From NCBI RefSeq assembly GCF_023169965.1, contig NZ_AP025592.1, positions 4,030,001 through 4,094,000 on the forward strand: a DNA stretch of 64,000 nucleotides, in the 5' to 3' direction. The position numbers were made by a program, and so were the translations under genes. A model generated the notes under the pieces. The model was not told where the DNA came from. It made no database searches and worked only from the letters and a program-made list of their open reading frames with translations. Shown here piece after piece: positions 52,974 to 61,924 of the stretch (position 1 is the first letter of the stretch; the number at the start of each line of letters is the position of its first letter). The DNA comes from Anaeromyxobacter paludicola (GTDB taxonomy: Bacteria; Myxococcota; Myxococcia; Myxococcales; Anaeromyxobacteraceae).

Positions 52974-53277
52974 CGCCTCCTTTGCACCACGTTCGCGGCC
53001 CGCGCCGCGGGGCCGCCGGGAGCCCACCGCTGCGGTGCTCGCTCCGGCGGCTCCGCCCGGTCGCTGATCGGTGACCGGCGCCTTGGGCGCAGAGCGCTCG
53101 ACCCCGCTGCGGTGCCGATCTGGCTCTGGCGTGCGGCTCCGGCTGCGGCGTTGCAGGGGGGAGCGGCGCTTCCATCGTGTCACGCGGTCCGACGCCGGCG
53201 GGCGGCCCGCCTGCGCTGCGCGCCTCGGGAGGGCTCCCGTCGGCCGTTGATGCGGCGCTCGGGGACGAATGAGGCGA

Positions 53278-53835
53278 CTACAAGGCCGACTTGTGCTTCG
53301 CGGCCGTCTTGATGTCTTCCGCCTTCTCGGCGGCGCGGTCCTGCTTCAGCTTCTTCATGCGCCGCCGGATGAGCTCGCGCTTGAGGCTCGAGAGGTGGTC
53401 CACGAAGAGCGTGCCCTCGAGGTGGTCGTGCTCGTGCTGCGCCGCGATGGCGAGCAGCTCGTCGCACTCCAGCTCGAACGGCTTCCCGGAGTAGTCGAGC
53501 GCCCGGACCCAGACCTTGGCGAACCGGTCCACGTCCTCGGCCTCGCCCGGGATCGACAGGCAGCCCTCGGTGTAGGTGGTCTCGCCCTCGGCCTTCACGA
53601 TGACCGGGTTCACGAGGTGGATGAGCTTCTGCCCTTCCTGGCGCGGCGAGGTGTCGATCACGATGCAGCGCTTGTCCACGCCGATCTGCGGCGCGGCGAG
53701 ACCGACGCCGTCGGCGGCGTACATGGTCTCCGACATGTCGTCGAGGAGGCGGCGGATGCCGTCGTCGACGGCGTCCACCGGCTTCGCGACCTTCTTCAGG
53801 ACGGGGTCGGGCCAGATGACGATTTCACGAATCAT
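53278..53835 (-). CDS. def: Peptide deformylase
   Basis: 185 residues. All three motifs are present: GVGLAAPQIG (about 43-52), EGCLSIPG (about 89-96, metal Cys) and HEHDHLEG (HExxH, about 131-138), as in type 1 deformylases that remove the N-formyl group from new proteins. ATG 53835 is chosen over 53889 because the family starts with MIREIVIWPDPVLKK. A basic C-terminal extension (RRRMKKLKQDRAAEKAEDIK) is longer than in E. coli. priA lies upstream (68 bases). Confidence 0.95.
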   Translation of the reverse strand: MIREIVIWPDPVLKKVAKPVDAVDDGIRRLLDDMSETMYAADGVGLAAPQIGVDKRCIVIDTSPRQEGQKLIHLVNPVIVKAEGETTYTEGCLSIPGEAEDVDRFAKVWVRALDYSGKPFELECDELLAIAAQHEHDHLEGTLFVDHLSSLKRELIRRRMKKLKQDRAAEKAEDIKTAAKHKSAL

Positions 53836-53902
53836 GGAGTAGTCCAGTCTATCAAGACCTTTTCTAAACGGCCAGAACGGGCCGCGCACTCCAGAGCGCC
53901 CG

Positions 53903-56116
53903 TCAGAGCATCGAGTACGGGTCCATGTCGAACCGGACGGCCGCCCCGCCCGGGGGCCTGGCCGCCACCCGGGCGAGCGCCCGGTGGACGGGGCGCAGCG
54001 ACGCGGCGTCGGGCGCCTTGAACAGGAGGTGCCACCGGCTCTTGCCGCGCAGCCGCTCGAGGGCCGCCGGGGCGGGCCCGAGCATCATCGCCCGCCCGAG
54101 CGCCGGCCGGGCCGCCTGCCCCAGCGCCTCGGCGGTGCGCCGCGCGCCCGCCTCGCTCCCCTCCACCCGGACCGCCATCATCCGGCCGTGGGGCGGGTAG
54201 GCGAGCTGCCGTCGCCAGGCGAGCTCCCCCTCGGCGAAGCGGGCGTAGTCGTGGGTGCGGGCGCAGTCGATGGCCGGCTCCTCGGGGTGGAAGGTCTGCA
54301 CCAGCACCCGCCCCGCCTCGCCCCCGCGCCCCGCCCGGCCGGCCACCTGCGCGAGGAGCTGGAAGGTCCGCTCGCGGGCGCGGAAGTCGGGGAGCGCGAG
54401 CGAGGTGTCGGCGAGCACCACGCCGACGAGGGTGACGCCGGGGAAGTCGTGCCCCTTCGCCACCATCTGCGTGCCGACCAGCACGTCGAGCTCCCGGCGG
54501 GCGAAGCGGGCCAGCACCGAGGCGAGGTCGTCGGCGCCGGACACCGCGTCGCGGTCGAGCCGCTCGACCCGGGCGCCGGGGAGGAGCGCCTTCACGCCGG
54601 CCTCGACCTGCTCGGTGCCGACGCCGAGCCCCCGGCGCATCCCGCCGCAGGCCGGGCACTCCGGCGTGACCGGGACCGAGTAACCGCAATAGTGGCAGGT
54701 GAGGACGTTGCGCCTCCGGTGGTGGGTGAGCGAGACCGAGCAGCGCTCGCACTGCTCCTCGCGCCCGCAGTCCTCGCAGACCACCAGCGTCTCGTAGCCG
54801 CGCCGGTTGAGGAACAGGATCGACTGCTGGCCGGCGGCGAGCGTCTCCCGGAGCATCTCCGCGAGGCGCGGGGAGAGGAGCCCGAGCTCCGGCCTGGCGG
54901 CGCCGCGCCCGCCGCCGCGCCGGCGCGAGAGGTCCACCACCTCCACCTCGGGCATGGGGCGGCCGTCCACGCGCTCGGGGAGCTCGAGCAGGCGGTACCT
55001 GCCGCGCCGGGCGTTCTCGAGCGTCTCGAGCGAGGGCGTGGCCGAGCCGAGCAGGAGCACCGCCTGCTCGAGCCGGGCCCGCACCACGGCGAGGTCGCGG
55101 GCGTGGTAGGCCGGGCCGTCCTCCTGCTTGAAGGAGCCGTCGTGCTCCTCGTCCACCACGATGACGCCGACGTCCTCCACCGGCGCGAAGATGGCGCTGC
55201 GCACGCCCACGCAGATGCGCGCCTCGCCGCGCCGGAGCCGGAGCCACTCCGCGTGGCGCTCCGGCGGGGTGAGGCCGCTGTGGAGCACCGCCACGTCGGC
55301 GCCGAAGCGGGCCCGGAAGCGGCCGGCGAGCTGCGGGGTGAGGCCGATCTCCGGCACCAGGACCAGCGCCCCCTTGCCGCGGGCGCGGGCCCGGGCGATG
55401 GCCTGCAGGTAGACCTCGGTCTTCCCCGAGCCGGTCACGCCGAGGAGCAGGAAGGGCGTGTAGGCCCCGGCCGCCTCCTCCACCGCGGCGAGCGCCGCCG
55501 CCTGCGCGGGCGTGAGCGCCGGCGCGGCGGCCGACGCGGGGAGCTCGGCGCCGGCCGGGGCGGGCGCCTCGGCCTCCACCCGCGCCAGCCCGCGCTTCAC
55601 GAGCGCGGTGAGGGCCGGGCGGGCCTTGGGGAGCGCCGCGCGCAGCTCCTCGAGCGGGATGCGGCCGCGGGCGAGGAGGTACTCGAGGACGGCGCGCTGC
55701 GCGGGGGCCCGCCCGAGCCCGTCGAGCGCGCCGGCCGCGCCGTCGCACGGCGCCGCGAACTCCACCGCGCGCCGGGCCGGGGCCTCCCCGCCGCCGCGCG
55801 CGTTGAGCCCCGGCGGCAGCGCCGCGCGGAAGAGCTCGCCCGGCGGGACGAGGTAGTAGTCCTCCGCCCAGCGGAGGAGCTTCACGAGCGGCGCGGTGAA
55901 GAGCGGGAACTGGTCGAGGACCGCGGCGACGTCGCGCAGCGCCACCCCGTCCGGCGCCGACTCCGGGAAGCCGAGCACGTAGCCGGTCGCCCGCGGGCTG
56001 CGCCCGAACGGCACCGCCACCCGGCGCCCCAGGGTCACCTCGGGCTCGAGCGACGCCGGGACCCGGTAGGTGAAGGTGCCGCGGACGGCGGCGGCGACGG
56101 CGACCTCGACGAGCAC
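53903..56116 (-). CDS. priA: Primosomal protein N' (replication restart helicase PriA)
   Basis: 737 residues, normal size. The N-terminal 3'-end-binding domain (FTYRVPASLEPEVTLGRRVA) is followed by the helicase with Walker A GVTGSGKTEVYLQA and the DEEH box, EEHDGSFKQEDGPAYHARDL. A zinc-binding cassette (CEDCGREEQCERCSVSLTHH and the following CHYCGY, CPACGG) and motif V/VI (VGTQMVAKGHDF, RAGRGGEAGRV) are all visible. It reloads the replicative helicase at collapsed forks. ATG 56116 with family-like MLVEVAVAAAVRGTFTYRV supports the start. Confidence 0.96.
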   Translation of the reverse strand: MLVEVAVAAAVRGTFTYRVPASLEPEVTLGRRVAVPFGRSPRATGYVLGFPESAPDGVALRDVAAVLDQFPLFTAPLVKLLRWAEDYYLVPPGELFRAALPPGLNARGGGEAPARRAVEFAAPCDGAAGALDGLGRAPAQRAVLEYLLARGRIPLEELRAALPKARPALTALVKRGLARVEAEAPAPAGAELPASAAAPALTPAQAAALAAVEEAAGAYTPFLLLGVTGSGKTEVYLQAIARARARGKGALVLVPEIGLTPQLAGRFRARFGADVAVLHSGLTPPERHAEWLRLRRGEARICVGVRSAIFAPVEDVGVIVVDEEHDGSFKQEDGPAYHARDLAVVRARLEQAVLLLGSATPSLETLENARRGRYRLLELPERVDGRPMPEVEVVDLSRRRGGGRGAARPELGLLSPRLAEMLRETLAAGQQSILFLNRRGYETLVVCEDCGREEQCERCSVSLTHHRRRNVLTCHYCGYSVPVTPECPACGGMRRGLGVGTEQVEAGVKALLPGARVERLDRDAVSGADDLASVLARFARRELDVLVGTQMVAKGHDFPGVTLVGVVLADTSLALPDFRARERTFQLLAQVAGRAGRGGEAGRVLVQTFHPEEPAIDCARTHDYARFAEGELAWRRQLAYPPHGRMMAVRVEGSEAGARRTAEALGQAARPALGRAMMLGPAPAALERLRGKSRWHLLFKAPDAASLRPVHRALARVAARPPGGAAVRFDMDPYSML

Positions 56117-56151
56117 GGGGCGGAGTGTAGCAGCGAGCCGGACGGCGCGGG

Positions 56152-56200
56152 GGGCGCCCCCTCCCTGTCCCTCCCCGCTGCGCGGGAGAGGGGAACCTCG
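56152..56200. repeat. Intergenic G/C-rich repeat, copy 3 (matches the second half of copy 1, inverted)
   Basis: GCGCCCCCTCCCTGTCCCT...GCGGGAGAGGGGAA matches the reverse complement of about 2934-2978 with a single-base gap and few changes. It lies in the 155-base gap between priA and galU, tandem genes on the minus strand. G-rich sequence continues to about 56245. Confidence 0.55.
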
Positions 56201-56271
56201 GGGTGCTCAGGGTGAGCAGGTCGCCGCGCGCGGGGAGAGGGGAGGAGGGGCTCGGGGCCAGCAGCGCCGCG

Positions 56272-57150
56272 CTACCCTTCCTCGCCCGCCGCCTCGCGCA
56301 TGAAGGCGCGGAGCGGGTCGCGCAGGTCGGGGCGCTTCAGGGCGAAGGCGATGTTGGCCTTGAGGTAGCCGAACCGGTCGCCGGCGTCGTAGCGCTCGCC
56401 CTCGAAGCGGTAGCCGGCGAGCCCCTCCTCGCGCGCCAGCACGGCGAGGGCGTCGGTGAGCTGGATCTCGCCGCCCACGCCCGGCTCCTGCCGCTCCAGG
56501 ATCTCGAAGACGCGCGGCGGCAGGACGTAGCGGCCGATCACGGCCAGGTTGGAGGGGGCGTCCTGCTTCGGCTTCTCGACCAGCCGGTCGATCCGGATGG
56601 TGCGCTCGTCCAGCGCCGCGCCGGCCGCCACGCCGTACAGGTGCGCCTCCTCGGGCGGCACCTCCATGAGCGCGATGGCGCCGAGGCCGGTGCGCGCGTG
56701 GCAGTCGGCGAGCTGCTTCGTCGCCGGGACCGGGGCGTCGATGATGTCGTCGCCGAGCATGACCACGAAGGGCTCGTCGCCGACGAGGTCCTTGGCGCAG
56801 AGCACGGCGTGGCCGAGCCCGAGCGGCTCCTGCTGGCGCACGGTGACCACGTTCGCCATCCGGGCGATGGCGCGCATCTGGTCGCGCAGCGCCGTCTTGC
56901 CGTGCTTCTCCAGGTTGTGCTCGAGCTCGCCGGCGATGTCGAAGTGATCGACGATCGAGTCCTTGCCCCGGGCGCAGACCAGGATCACGTCGCGCACCCC
57001 CGCCGCCACCGCCTCCTCCACGATGTACTGGATGGTGGGCTTGTCCACGATGGGCAGCAGCTCCTTCGGGACCGCCTTGGTGGCGGGGAGGAAGCGGGTG
57101 CCGAGGCCGGCGGCGGGGATCACGGCCTTGCGGATGGGGCGCGTGGACAT
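56272..57150 (-). CDS. galU: UTP-glucose-1-phosphate uridylyltransferase
   Basis: 292 residues, the usual size. Motifs: VIPAAGLGTRFLPATKAVPK (nucleotide-binding, about 9-28) with KELLPIVDKPTIQYIVEEAV, RQQEPLGLGHAVLCA, FVVMLGDDIIDAP (metal-binding Asp), and the lysine-containing LVEKPKQDAPSNLA. It makes UDP-glucose for exopolysaccharide, O-antigen and trehalose synthesis. It is transcribed alone as far as I can see, divergent from the porin-like gene at 57234 with 83 bases between. Confidence 0.95.
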   Translation of the reverse strand: MSTRPIRKAVIPAAGLGTRFLPATKAVPKELLPIVDKPTIQYIVEEAVAAGVRDVILVCARGKDSIVDHFDIAGELEHNLEKHGKTALRDQMRAIARMANVVTVRQQEPLGLGHAVLCAKDLVGDEPFVVMLGDDIIDAPVPATKQLADCHARTGLGAIALMEVPPEEAHLYGVAAGAALDERTIRIDRLVEKPKQDAPSNLAVIGRYVLPPRVFEILERQEPGVGGEIQLTDALAVLAREEGLAGYRFEGERYDAGDRFGYLKANIAFALKRPDLRDPLRAFMREAAGEEG

Positions 57151-57233
57151 GGGCCGGGAATCTAACCGGGTCCGCCCGGAGCGTGAAGCGGCGATTGCCG
57201 CGCCCCCGCCCGCGCCGGTAATCTTCGCCCACC

Positions 57234-58100
57234 ATGCGCTCGCTCGCCCTCGCCGCCACGCTGGCTCTCCTCGCCGGGCCCGCCCGGGCCGCGACGCCCG
57301 GCCCGATGACCGCCGCCGACCTCGGCGGCATCCGCGCCCTCTCGCTCGGCGGCGCCTTCCGCGGCCTGACCGGCGGCAACGAGGGCATCTTCCTCAACGC
57401 GGCCTCGCTCGCCGCGCAGAAGCGCTACTCGCTCGAGGCGCAGTTCGTGACCGACCGCACCGGCGCCGACACCGACGCCCAGTGGCTCGGGCTCTCGGTG
57501 GTGGACTCGGCGGGCGCCTCGGTGGCGGCCGGCATGGCCTACACCCGCTTCCCGGCCGGCAAGACGCAGGGCAACGCCTACCACCTGGCGCTGGCGACGC
57601 CGATCGGCGAGAGCCTCTTCTTCGGCGTGACCGGCAAGTACTTCCAGGTGGACGGCCCGGGCGACCGGGTCCGCGACCTCAACGCCGACGCCGGGCTCTA
57701 CTGGCGCGTCAACTCGTACCTCTCGCTCGGCGCGGCCGGGTACAACCTCCTCTCCTCGAGCCACCGCGAGCAGATGCCGCGCGGGGCGGGCGTGGGGATC
57801 GCCCTCGGCGACGAGCGGAGCTTCCACGTGGTCGGCGACTGGCGCGGCGACTTCGACCGCAAGGACGCCAAGCTCACCAACGCCTGGAGCGGCGGGGTCG
57901 AGTACCTGCTCGCCGAGATGTTCCCGCTGCGCGCCGGCTTCGTCTCCGACGACACGCTCGGCGGCTCGTTCTGGACGGCCGGCGCCGGCATCGTCACCGC
58001 GGGCGGGGTGGCGCTCGACGTCGGCTACCGGCAGGCGGTGGACGACGGCTCGCGCCGGACCGTCGGCGTGGCGCTCAAGATGATGCTCCCGGGGATGTAG
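57234..58100 (+). CDS. Exported beta-barrel outer-membrane protein, family not assigned
   Basis: 288 residues. A signal peptide (ALAATLALLAGPARAAT) is followed by beta-strand-like alternation: RALSLGGAFRGLTGGNEGIF, SVAAGMAYTRFPAGKTQGNA, FFGVTGKYFQVDGPGDRVRD, LDVGYRQAVDDGSRRTVGVA. The early GGAFRGLTGGNEGIFLNAAS resembles the start of PorV/TraF-like or FadL-like outer-membrane proteins, where the fold begins with a GxAxxA-type segment. A beta-barrel is likely; cargo is unknown. The stop codon overlaps the ABC ATPase gene by 26 bases (convergent). Confidence 0.7.
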   Translation: MRSLALAATLALLAGPARAATPGPMTAADLGGIRALSLGGAFRGLTGGNEGIFLNAASLAAQKRYSLEAQFVTDRTGADTDAQWLGLSVVDSAGASVAAGMAYTRFPAGKTQGNAYHLALATPIGESLFFGVTGKYFQVDGPGDRVRDLNADAGLYWRVNSYLSLGAAGYNLLSSSHREQMPRGAGVGIALGDERSFHVVGDWRGDFDRKDAKLTNAWSGGVEYLLAEMFPLRAGFVSDDTLGGSFWTAGAGIVTAGGVALDVGYRQAVDDGSRRTVGVALKMMLPGM

Positions 58101-58893
58101 GGCCGCGCGGCAGCACCACCGGGTCGCCGGTGGCGCCGTTCTCCCCGCGCCAGACCGGCAGCCCCCAGACCGCCTCCACCCGCGCCTCGGTGAGGACCTC
58201 GCGCGGCGCCCCCTCGGCCACCACCCGGCCGCGCGACAGCACCACCAGCCGGTCGCAGGAGGCGGCGGCCAGGTTGAGGTCGTGCAGGACCGCGACCACG
58301 CAGAGGCCGGCCCGCGCGGCCACCTCGGCCATGCGCATCGCGGCCACCTGGTGGGCCAGGTCGAGGAAGGCGGTGGCCTCGTCGAGGAGCAGCACGCGCG
58401 GCTCCTGCGCGAGCGCGCGGGCGAAGAAGACGCGGCGCCGCTCGCCGCCGGAGAGCGCGTCGAGCCGGCGGTCGGCGAGGTGGAGCAGCTCGCAGGCCTG
58501 GAGCGCGCCCTCGACGGCGCCCCGGTCGAGCGGCCCGGCCGCCGCGAAGAAGTTCTGGCGCGGGGCGCGCCCCATCATCACCGCCTCGCGCACCGTGAAG
58601 GGCCAGTGCACCGGCGGCTCCTGCGGCACGAGCGCGCAGACCCGCGCCACCTCCCGGCGCGCCGCGCGGGAGGGGTCGAGCCCGGCGAGCCGCACCGAGC
58701 CCTCGTGCGGCGCGGCGAGCCCGGCCACGAGCCGCACCAGCGTGCTCTTGCCGGCGCCGTTCGGCCCCACCAGCCCGACGAGCTCGCCGGCCCGCGCCGT
58801 GAAGGAGACGCGATCGAGCGCGAGGGCGTCGCCGTAGCGGAACGAGGCCTGGCGGACCTCGATGAGGTCGCCGTCGGGGAAGGGCGCGGTCAC
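58075..58893 (-). CDS. btuD: ABC transporter ATP-binding protein (BtuD/FecE-like)
   Basis: 272 residues. Walker A GPNGAGKST, Q-loop VPQEP, signature LSGGERRRV, Walker B VLLLDEAT and the His switch (HDLN) are all present. The first segment DLIEVRQASFRYGDALALDR is typical of the FecE/BtuD cobalamin- and siderophore-uptake subfamily. It energises the membrane subunit encoded upstream (BtuC-like). GTG 58893 overlaps the amidohydrolase stop by four bases. BtuD is preferred over an iron-siderophore ATPase by context (BtuF-like binding protein), but this is inference. Confidence 0.85.
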   Translation of the reverse strand: MTAPFPDGDLIEVRQASFRYGDALALDRVSFTARAGELVGLVGPNGAGKSTLVRLVAGLAAPHEGSVRLAGLDPSRAARREVARVCALVPQEPPVHWPFTVREAVMMGRAPRQNFFAAAGPLDRGAVEGALQACELLHLADRRLDALSGGERRRVFFARALAQEPRVLLLDEATAFLDLAHQVAAMRMAEVAARAGLCVVAVLHDLNLAAASCDRLVVLSRGRVVAEGAPREVLTEARVEAVWGLPVWRGENGATGDPVVLPRGPTSPGASS

Positions 58894-60029
58894 GGGCGAT
58901 CGAGCGGGGGGAGGCCGAGGAGCGCCTCGGCGTTGCGGTGGTAGAGCCGCTCGAGCACGTCGCGCGGGAGCCCCAGCCCGGGCAGGTTCCAGTCGCCCTG
59001 GAGCGGCGTCGGGCTCGGGATGGCCGGGTCGCGCGTCTCGAGGAACCGGAAGTTCCCGTCGAAGAAGCGGCGCAGCTCCTCGGCGCCGGCCGCCCAGCCC
59101 GCGCCGGCGATGACCCCCTTCTCGCCCTCGGCCCCCTCGATCCACTGGAGGTCGGTGCCGAAGAGCACGCGGTCGGGGTGGGCCAGGATCACCGCGCGGG
59201 TGGCGGCCCGGCGGCCCAGCTCCGGCGCGCGGCCGGCGGTGTCCACCCACAGGTTGGGCAGCCGGTCGAGCAGTCGGCCCACCTCGGCCGGGTCCTCGGC
59301 GTCGTTGCCGAAGTGGACGCCGATGAAGGTGGTGCGGGGGTGGCGCGCCACGCGGCGCACGTACTCGTCGAAGACCTCCTGCCAGGCGGGGTACCGGGCC
59401 CGGTCCGCCCAGGACCACTCGGGCGACTCGGCGAGCTCCGCCTCGCGCTCGTTGTCCTCGCCCCGCGGCTCGAAGAAGGCCTTGGGGTCGGCGGCGTGCA
59501 GCGAGACCGGCAGGCCGAGCCGGCCCGCCGCCTCGAAGACCGGGTCGAGCGCGGGCGCGTCGACGGGGACGCGCCGGCCGGCGGCGTCGGTCGCGGTGAG
59601 CCCGAGCGCCTTGTAGAGGGTGAGCCCGCGGGCGCCGGCCGCCTTGCCGCGCTCGAGCCGCGCCACCTCGCGCCGCTGCCAGCCCTCGTCGCAGCAGCCC
59701 TCGAGGTCGAGCCCCATGAAGACCAGGGCGCGGCCCGGGTGACGGGCGGCGGCGGCGAGCTGGGCCTGGAGCGCCTCGTCGTCGGCGCCGCCGGAGAGGT
59801 TCACCACCACCCGGATCCCCTGCGAGGCGCCGAGCCGGACGGCGTCGGCGAGCGTGCGGGGGCCGACGTGCTGGTGCACGTCCACCTTGGGGATGGGCAG
59901 CGGGCGGAAGCGCCGGGCGCGCTCCGGGGCGTCGCGGCGGAAGGACCACCCGGCGACGCCGAGCACCGCGCCGGTGACCGCGAGGCAGAGCGCGAGCACC
60001 GCGAGCCACATGCGCCGGGGTGGGATCAC
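58890..60029 (-). CDS. Membrane-anchored amidohydrolase-2 family protein
   Basis: 379 residues. One N-terminal helix (LAVLALCLAVTGAVLGVAGW) suggests a periplasm-facing anchored enzyme. A metal-dependent TIM barrel follows, with HxH (KVDVHQHV, about 49-56), LYKALG (Lys), VSLHAADP (His), IGVHFGND (His) and FGTDLQW (Asp), the full ligand set of amidohydrolase-2/ACMSD-like enzymes. Substrate unknown. Its place between btuC and btuD, with four-base coupling to btuD, is unusual and suggests a job in processing the transported compound. The GTG 60029 start has AGGA nine bases upstream; ATG 60011 is an alternative. Confidence 0.75.
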   Translation of the reverse strand: MIPPRRMWLAVLALCLAVTGAVLGVAGWSFRRDAPERARRFRPLPIPKVDVHQHVGPRTLADAVRLGASQGIRVVVNLSGGADDEALQAQLAAAARHPGRALVFMGLDLEGCCDEGWQRREVARLERGKAAGARGLTLYKALGLTATDAAGRRVPVDAPALDPVFEAAGRLGLPVSLHAADPKAFFEPRGEDNEREAELAESPEWSWADRARYPAWQEVFDEYVRRVARHPRTTFIGVHFGNDAEDPAEVGRLLDRLPNLWVDTAGRAPELGRRAATRAVILAHPDRVLFGTDLQWIEGAEGEKGVIAGAGWAAGAEELRRFFDGNFRFLETRDPAIPSPTPLQGDWNLPGLGLPRDVLERLYHRNAEALLGLPPLDRP

Positions 60030-60038
60030 GGCGGCATC

Positions 60039-61067
60039 CTACCGCCGCTCCCCGCGCCGCAGCAGCCAGAGAAAGAGCGGGCCACCGGCGAAGGCGGTGA
60101 GCGCGCCCACCGGCGGCTCCGTCCCGAGCGGGAGGAAGGCGACCCGCGCCACGGCGTCGGCCAGCACCAGGAAGGCGGCGCCGAAGAGGGCCGAGGCCGG
60201 GACGAGCACCCGGTGGTCGGGGCCGAGCACCCGGCGCGCCGCGTGCGGCACGATGAGCCCGACGAAGCCGACCATGCCGGAGAGGGCCACCGCGGCGCCG
60301 GTGGCGGCGCTCGCGCCGAGGAAGACCAGGGCGCGGGCGCGCCCCACGTCCACCCCGAGGGAGGCCGCCTCGTCGTCGCCGAGCGCGAGGAGGTTGAGCC
60401 GCGCCGAGAGCGCCCCGAGGAGCGCCACGCTCGCGAGGACGCCCACCGCCCCCATGGCGAGGGTGCCGGGGGAGACGTAGCCGAGCGAGCCCATGAGCCA
60501 GTAGAGCAGCCGCGCCGCCTCGTCGGGGGGCACGAGCACCTTGAGGATGGTGATCACCGCCGCCGCGAAGGCGTTGAAGACGATGCCGACGAGGAGCGCC
60601 GCCTCCGGGACGAGCCGGCCGCCGATCCGGCCGAGCGCGAAGACGAGCGCGGTGGCCGCGGCCGCCCCCGCGATGGCGCCGAGCGCGACCGGCGGCGCCG
60701 AGCCGAGCAGCGCGCCGGCCCCGGCCGCGACCTGCCCCACGAACGTGGCGGCGAGGAGGACGAGGGTGCCGCCCAGCGCCGCGCCGCCCGAGACGCCGAG
60801 CACGAACGGCTCGGCGAGCGGGTTGCGCAGGAGCGCCTGGAGCGCGGCGCCGGCCGCCGCGAGGGCCGCGCCCACCAGGGCGCCGAGGAGGGCGCGCGGG
60901 AGCCGCAGCCCGAGCAGGATGGTCCGGTCGGGCTCGCCGCCCCGGAGCGCGGCCGCGAGCGAGACGGGCTGCGAGCCGAGCGTGGAGGAGACGGCGATGG
61001 CCGCGGCGAGCGCCAGGAGCCCCGCCGCGACCGTGAGCCCGAGCCGCGTCCCCAGGGCCCGCTTCAA
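60039..61067 (-). CDS. btuC: FecCD/BtuC-family ABC importer permease
   Basis: 342 residues with about ten hydrophobic helices. Motifs include GLRLPRALLGALVGAALAAAG, GVSGGAALGGTLVLLAATFVG and SGMVGFVGLIVPHAARRVLG, the last being the conserved cytoplasmic coupling loop of FecCD permeases. This family imports vitamin B12, heme or iron-siderophores. The four-base overlap with btuF and nine-base gap before the amidohydrolase indicate one operon. A second permease copy is absent; BtuC works as a homodimer. Confidence 0.9.
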   Translation of the reverse strand: MKRALGTRLGLTVAAGLLALAAAIAVSSTLGSQPVSLAAALRGGEPDRTILLGLRLPRALLGALVGAALAAAGAALQALLRNPLAEPFVLGVSGGAALGGTLVLLAATFVGQVAAGAGALLGSAPPVALGAIAGAAAATALVFALGRIGGRLVPEAALLVGIVFNAFAAAVITILKVLVPPDEAARLLYWLMGSLGYVSPGTLAMGAVGVLASVALLGALSARLNLLALGDDEAASLGVDVGRARALVFLGASAATGAAVALSGMVGFVGLIVPHAARRVLGPDHRVLVPASALFGAAFLVLADAVARVAFLPLGTEPPVGALTAFAGGPLFLWLLRRGERR

Positions 61068-61924
61068 GGCCGGGCCTCGCCGTGGACGGCCGCGTAGAGG
61101 GCCTCGAGCGCGCCCGCGAGCCGGGGGCCGGGGCGGAGCGCGTCGTCGTTCGCGAGCCGGCGCACCGCGCCGCGCCGCACCGCCGGGATGGCCGAGAGCC
61201 GGGAGATGCCCTCCCTCGGCTCGAGCACGGCCGCGTCGATGACCACCTCCGGATCGTCGGCCGCCGCCTTCTCGAGCGGGTAGACCGGCCAGGGCCGGGT
61301 GCCCTGGACCACGTTCTCGCCGCCCACGAGCCGGAGCACCTCGTCGGGATAGCTGCCCGGGCCGGCCACCACCAGGGGGTCGCGCCCGACGACGAACAGC
61401 ACGCGCACGCGCCGGGCCCGGGCGGCGCGGGCCCGGGCGGCCTCGATGGCCCGGGAGAGCGAGGCCGAGAGCCGGTCGCCCGCCGGGGCGTCGCCGAGCG
61501 CGGCGCCGAGGACGCGGGCCGTCGCGAGCACGTCGGAGACGCTCACCACCGGCGTCGCCAGCACCGGCACGCCCAGGTCGGCGATCCGCCGCACCGCCGC
61601 GTCGGCGCCGCGATCGGTGAGCCAGAGCACGAGGTCGGGCCGCAGCCCGAGCACCCGCTCCGGCGACGGATCGAGGAAGCCGCCCACCCGCGGCAGGCGC
61701 GCCACCTCGGGCGCGTCGTCGTAGCGCGTGACGCCCACCAGCCGGTCGGCGTGGCCGAGCGCCACCACCATGTCGGTGAGGCTCGGCGCGAGCGCCACCA
61801 CGCGGCGCGGGACCGCGGGCGGCCTCGGCCCGAGCCAGAGCGCGTGGGCGCGGCCCCCCTCCGCCGGCGCGGCGAGCGCCGGGGCGGAGAGGAGCGCGAG
61901 GGCGAGGACGGCTACAAGGCGCAT
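61064..61924 (-). CDS. btuF: Periplasmic binding protein (BtuF-like, Fe-B12 family)
   Basis: 286 residues. A signal peptide (LALALLSAPALAAPAEG) is followed by the class III binding fold: RVVALAPSLTDMVVALGHAD, then VTRYDDAPEVARLPRVGGFL (BtuF-type), DPSPERVLGLRPDLVLWLTD and WPVYPLEKAAADDPEVVIDA. These match BtuF, though heme- and siderophore-binding proteins share the fold. It delivers substrate to the BtuC-like permease, whose gene start overlaps its stop. Its start overlaps the upstream lipoprotein by 13 bases. Confidence 0.85.
   Translation of the reverse strand: MRLVAVLALALLSAPALAAPAEGGRAHALWLGPRPPAVPRRVVALAPSLTDMVVALGHADRLVGVTRYDDAPEVARLPRVGGFLDPSPERVLGLRPDLVLWLTDRGADAAVRRIADLGVPVLATPVVSVSDVLATARVLGAALGDAPAGDRLSASLSRAIEAARARAARARRVRVLFVVGRDPLVVAGPGSYPDEVLRLVGGENVVQGTRPWPVYPLEKAAADDPEVVIDAAVLEPREGISRLSAIPAVRRGAVRRLANDDALRPGPRLAGALEALYAAVHGEARP

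Noticed and set aside
52894-53277. Possible small gene between nth and def
   Set aside because: Only a repeat hairpin and short uninformative frames; no start with ribosome site and no motif.
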